Assembly (NCBI RefSeq): GCF_021228795.1 | Contig: NZ_CP089309.1 | Span: forward strand, 3,341,001 to 3,405,000 | Direction of reading: 5' to 3' | DNA length: 64,000 nucleotides | Source of the DNA: Thiocapsa bogorovii | GTDB taxonomy: Bacteria > Pseudomonadota > Gammaproteobacteria > Chromatiales > Chromatiaceae | Shown: one piece after another, positions 63,555 through 64,000 of the stretch | Layout of the letters: the number at the start of each line of letters is the position of its first letter | Position numbering within the stretch: the stretch's first letter is position 1 | Program-made: the position numbers and the translations under genes | Notes under the pieces: model-generated | What the model saw: the letters and a program-made list of their open reading frames with translations, nothing else | What the model was told of the DNA's origin: nothing | Databases searched by the model: none

Positions 63555-64000
63555 ATGGAGACACTCGAACGTACACTCGCGCTCATCAAGCGCGGGACCG
63601 ACGAAATCCTCCTCGAAGACGCACTTCGCCGGAAACTGGCCCTCGGGCGCCCGCTAAGGGTCAAGGCGGGCTTCGATCCGACAGCCCCCGACCTTCATCT
63701 CGGGCACACGGTTCTGCTCAACAAGCTGCGACAGTTCCAGGATCTCGGGCATGAGATCCTGTTTCTCATCGGCGATTTCACCGGGATGATCGGCGATCCC
63801 ACCGGAAAGAGCGCGACACGCAAGCCGCTTTCGCGCGAGCAGATCCAAGACAACGCCAGGACCTACCAGGACCAGGTTTTCCGGATCCTCGATCCGGAGC
63901 GAACGCGTGTCGTCTTCAACTCGTCATGGCTCGAACAGCTCGGAGCGGCCGGCTTGGTGCAGCTGGCAGCTCGGCACACCGTGGCTCGGATGCTCGAACG
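63555..64000 (+). CDS. tyrS: Tyrosine-tRNA ligase, N-terminal part (runs off the window)
   Basis: The first 148 codons of a class I tyrosyl-tRNA synthetase. [15 protein letters not shown] carries the HIGH-type motif (HLGH), followed by [16 protein letters not shown]. The LARL/KMSKS half lies beyond the window. ATG 63555 starts [14 protein letters not shown], a normal start for the shorter bacterial TyrS type. Confidence 0.92.
   Translation, partial: METLERTLALIKRGTDEILLEDALRRKLALGRPLRVKAGFDPTAPDLHLGHTVLLNKLRQFQDLGHEILFLIGDFTGMIGDPTGKSATRKPLSREQIQDNARTYQDQVFRILDPERTRVVFNSSWLEQLGAAGLVQLAARHTVARMLE

Overview
The window looks like chromosomal DNA of a GC-rich gammaproteobacterium, most likely a purple sulfur bacterium of the Chromatiaceae. 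The support is a complete bc1 complex operon followed by sspA-sspB, a small membrane protein matching the Thivi_2564 family, and a rubredoxin gene. The genus is an inference. No rRNA, tRNA, CRISPR array, prophage or replication origin was seen. Most long open frames antisense to the genes below are GC-driven shadows.

Layout. 0-4.3 kb: an AraC-type regulator divergent from an NmrA-like and a DUF1772 gene, then a Crp/Fnr-like regulator. 4.6-18.2 kb: a stress/envelope island of small membrane proteins and lipoproteins (Thivi_2564, DUF3309, CsbD, BON, coiled-coil) around a giant cyclic beta-1,2-glucan synthase gene broken by a one-base frameshift. A coiled-coil gene here is interrupted by a roughly 300-bp IS200/IS605-like element without a transposase gene. 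18.7-25.3 kb: a GGDEF-EAL protein translationally coupled to a CheB-CheR-PAS hybrid, next to a second Crp/Fnr-like regulator. 25.3-33.4 kb: lptD-surA-pdxA, divergent amgK, a DegS-like protease and a Nif3-family gene. 33.6-37.5 kb: petABC-sspA-sspB. 37.7-46.1 kb: small envelope proteins, a SugE/Gdx exporter, an AI-2E family permease, a TraB-family protein, a YqiA-like hydrolase, hypotheticals and a TauE/SafE permease.

46.3-55.8 kb holds a full methylcitrate (propionate) module on the minus strand: prpE, a GntR/FCD regulator, prpB, prpC, acnD and prpF. A small DUF559 nuclease gene bounded by inverted repeats fills the acnD-prpF gap exactly, and an inverted copy of its 3' end lies beyond prpF. 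56.4-59.1 kb is a coupled thiD-thiE-hemL operon. 59.3-64 kb holds rubredoxin plus a DUF5063 gene, an atypical A-type Fe-S carrier, argC, a DUF6776-like protein, erpA, a small membrane protein and the start of tyrS.

The observations most worth following are the repeat-bounded DUF559 unit, the transposase-less IS605-like insertion with a hairpin-rich right end, a 90-bp palindrome upstream of prpE, paired TGTCGACA operator candidates at the prp promoter, the degenerate EAL domain, and the frameshift in the glucan synthase.
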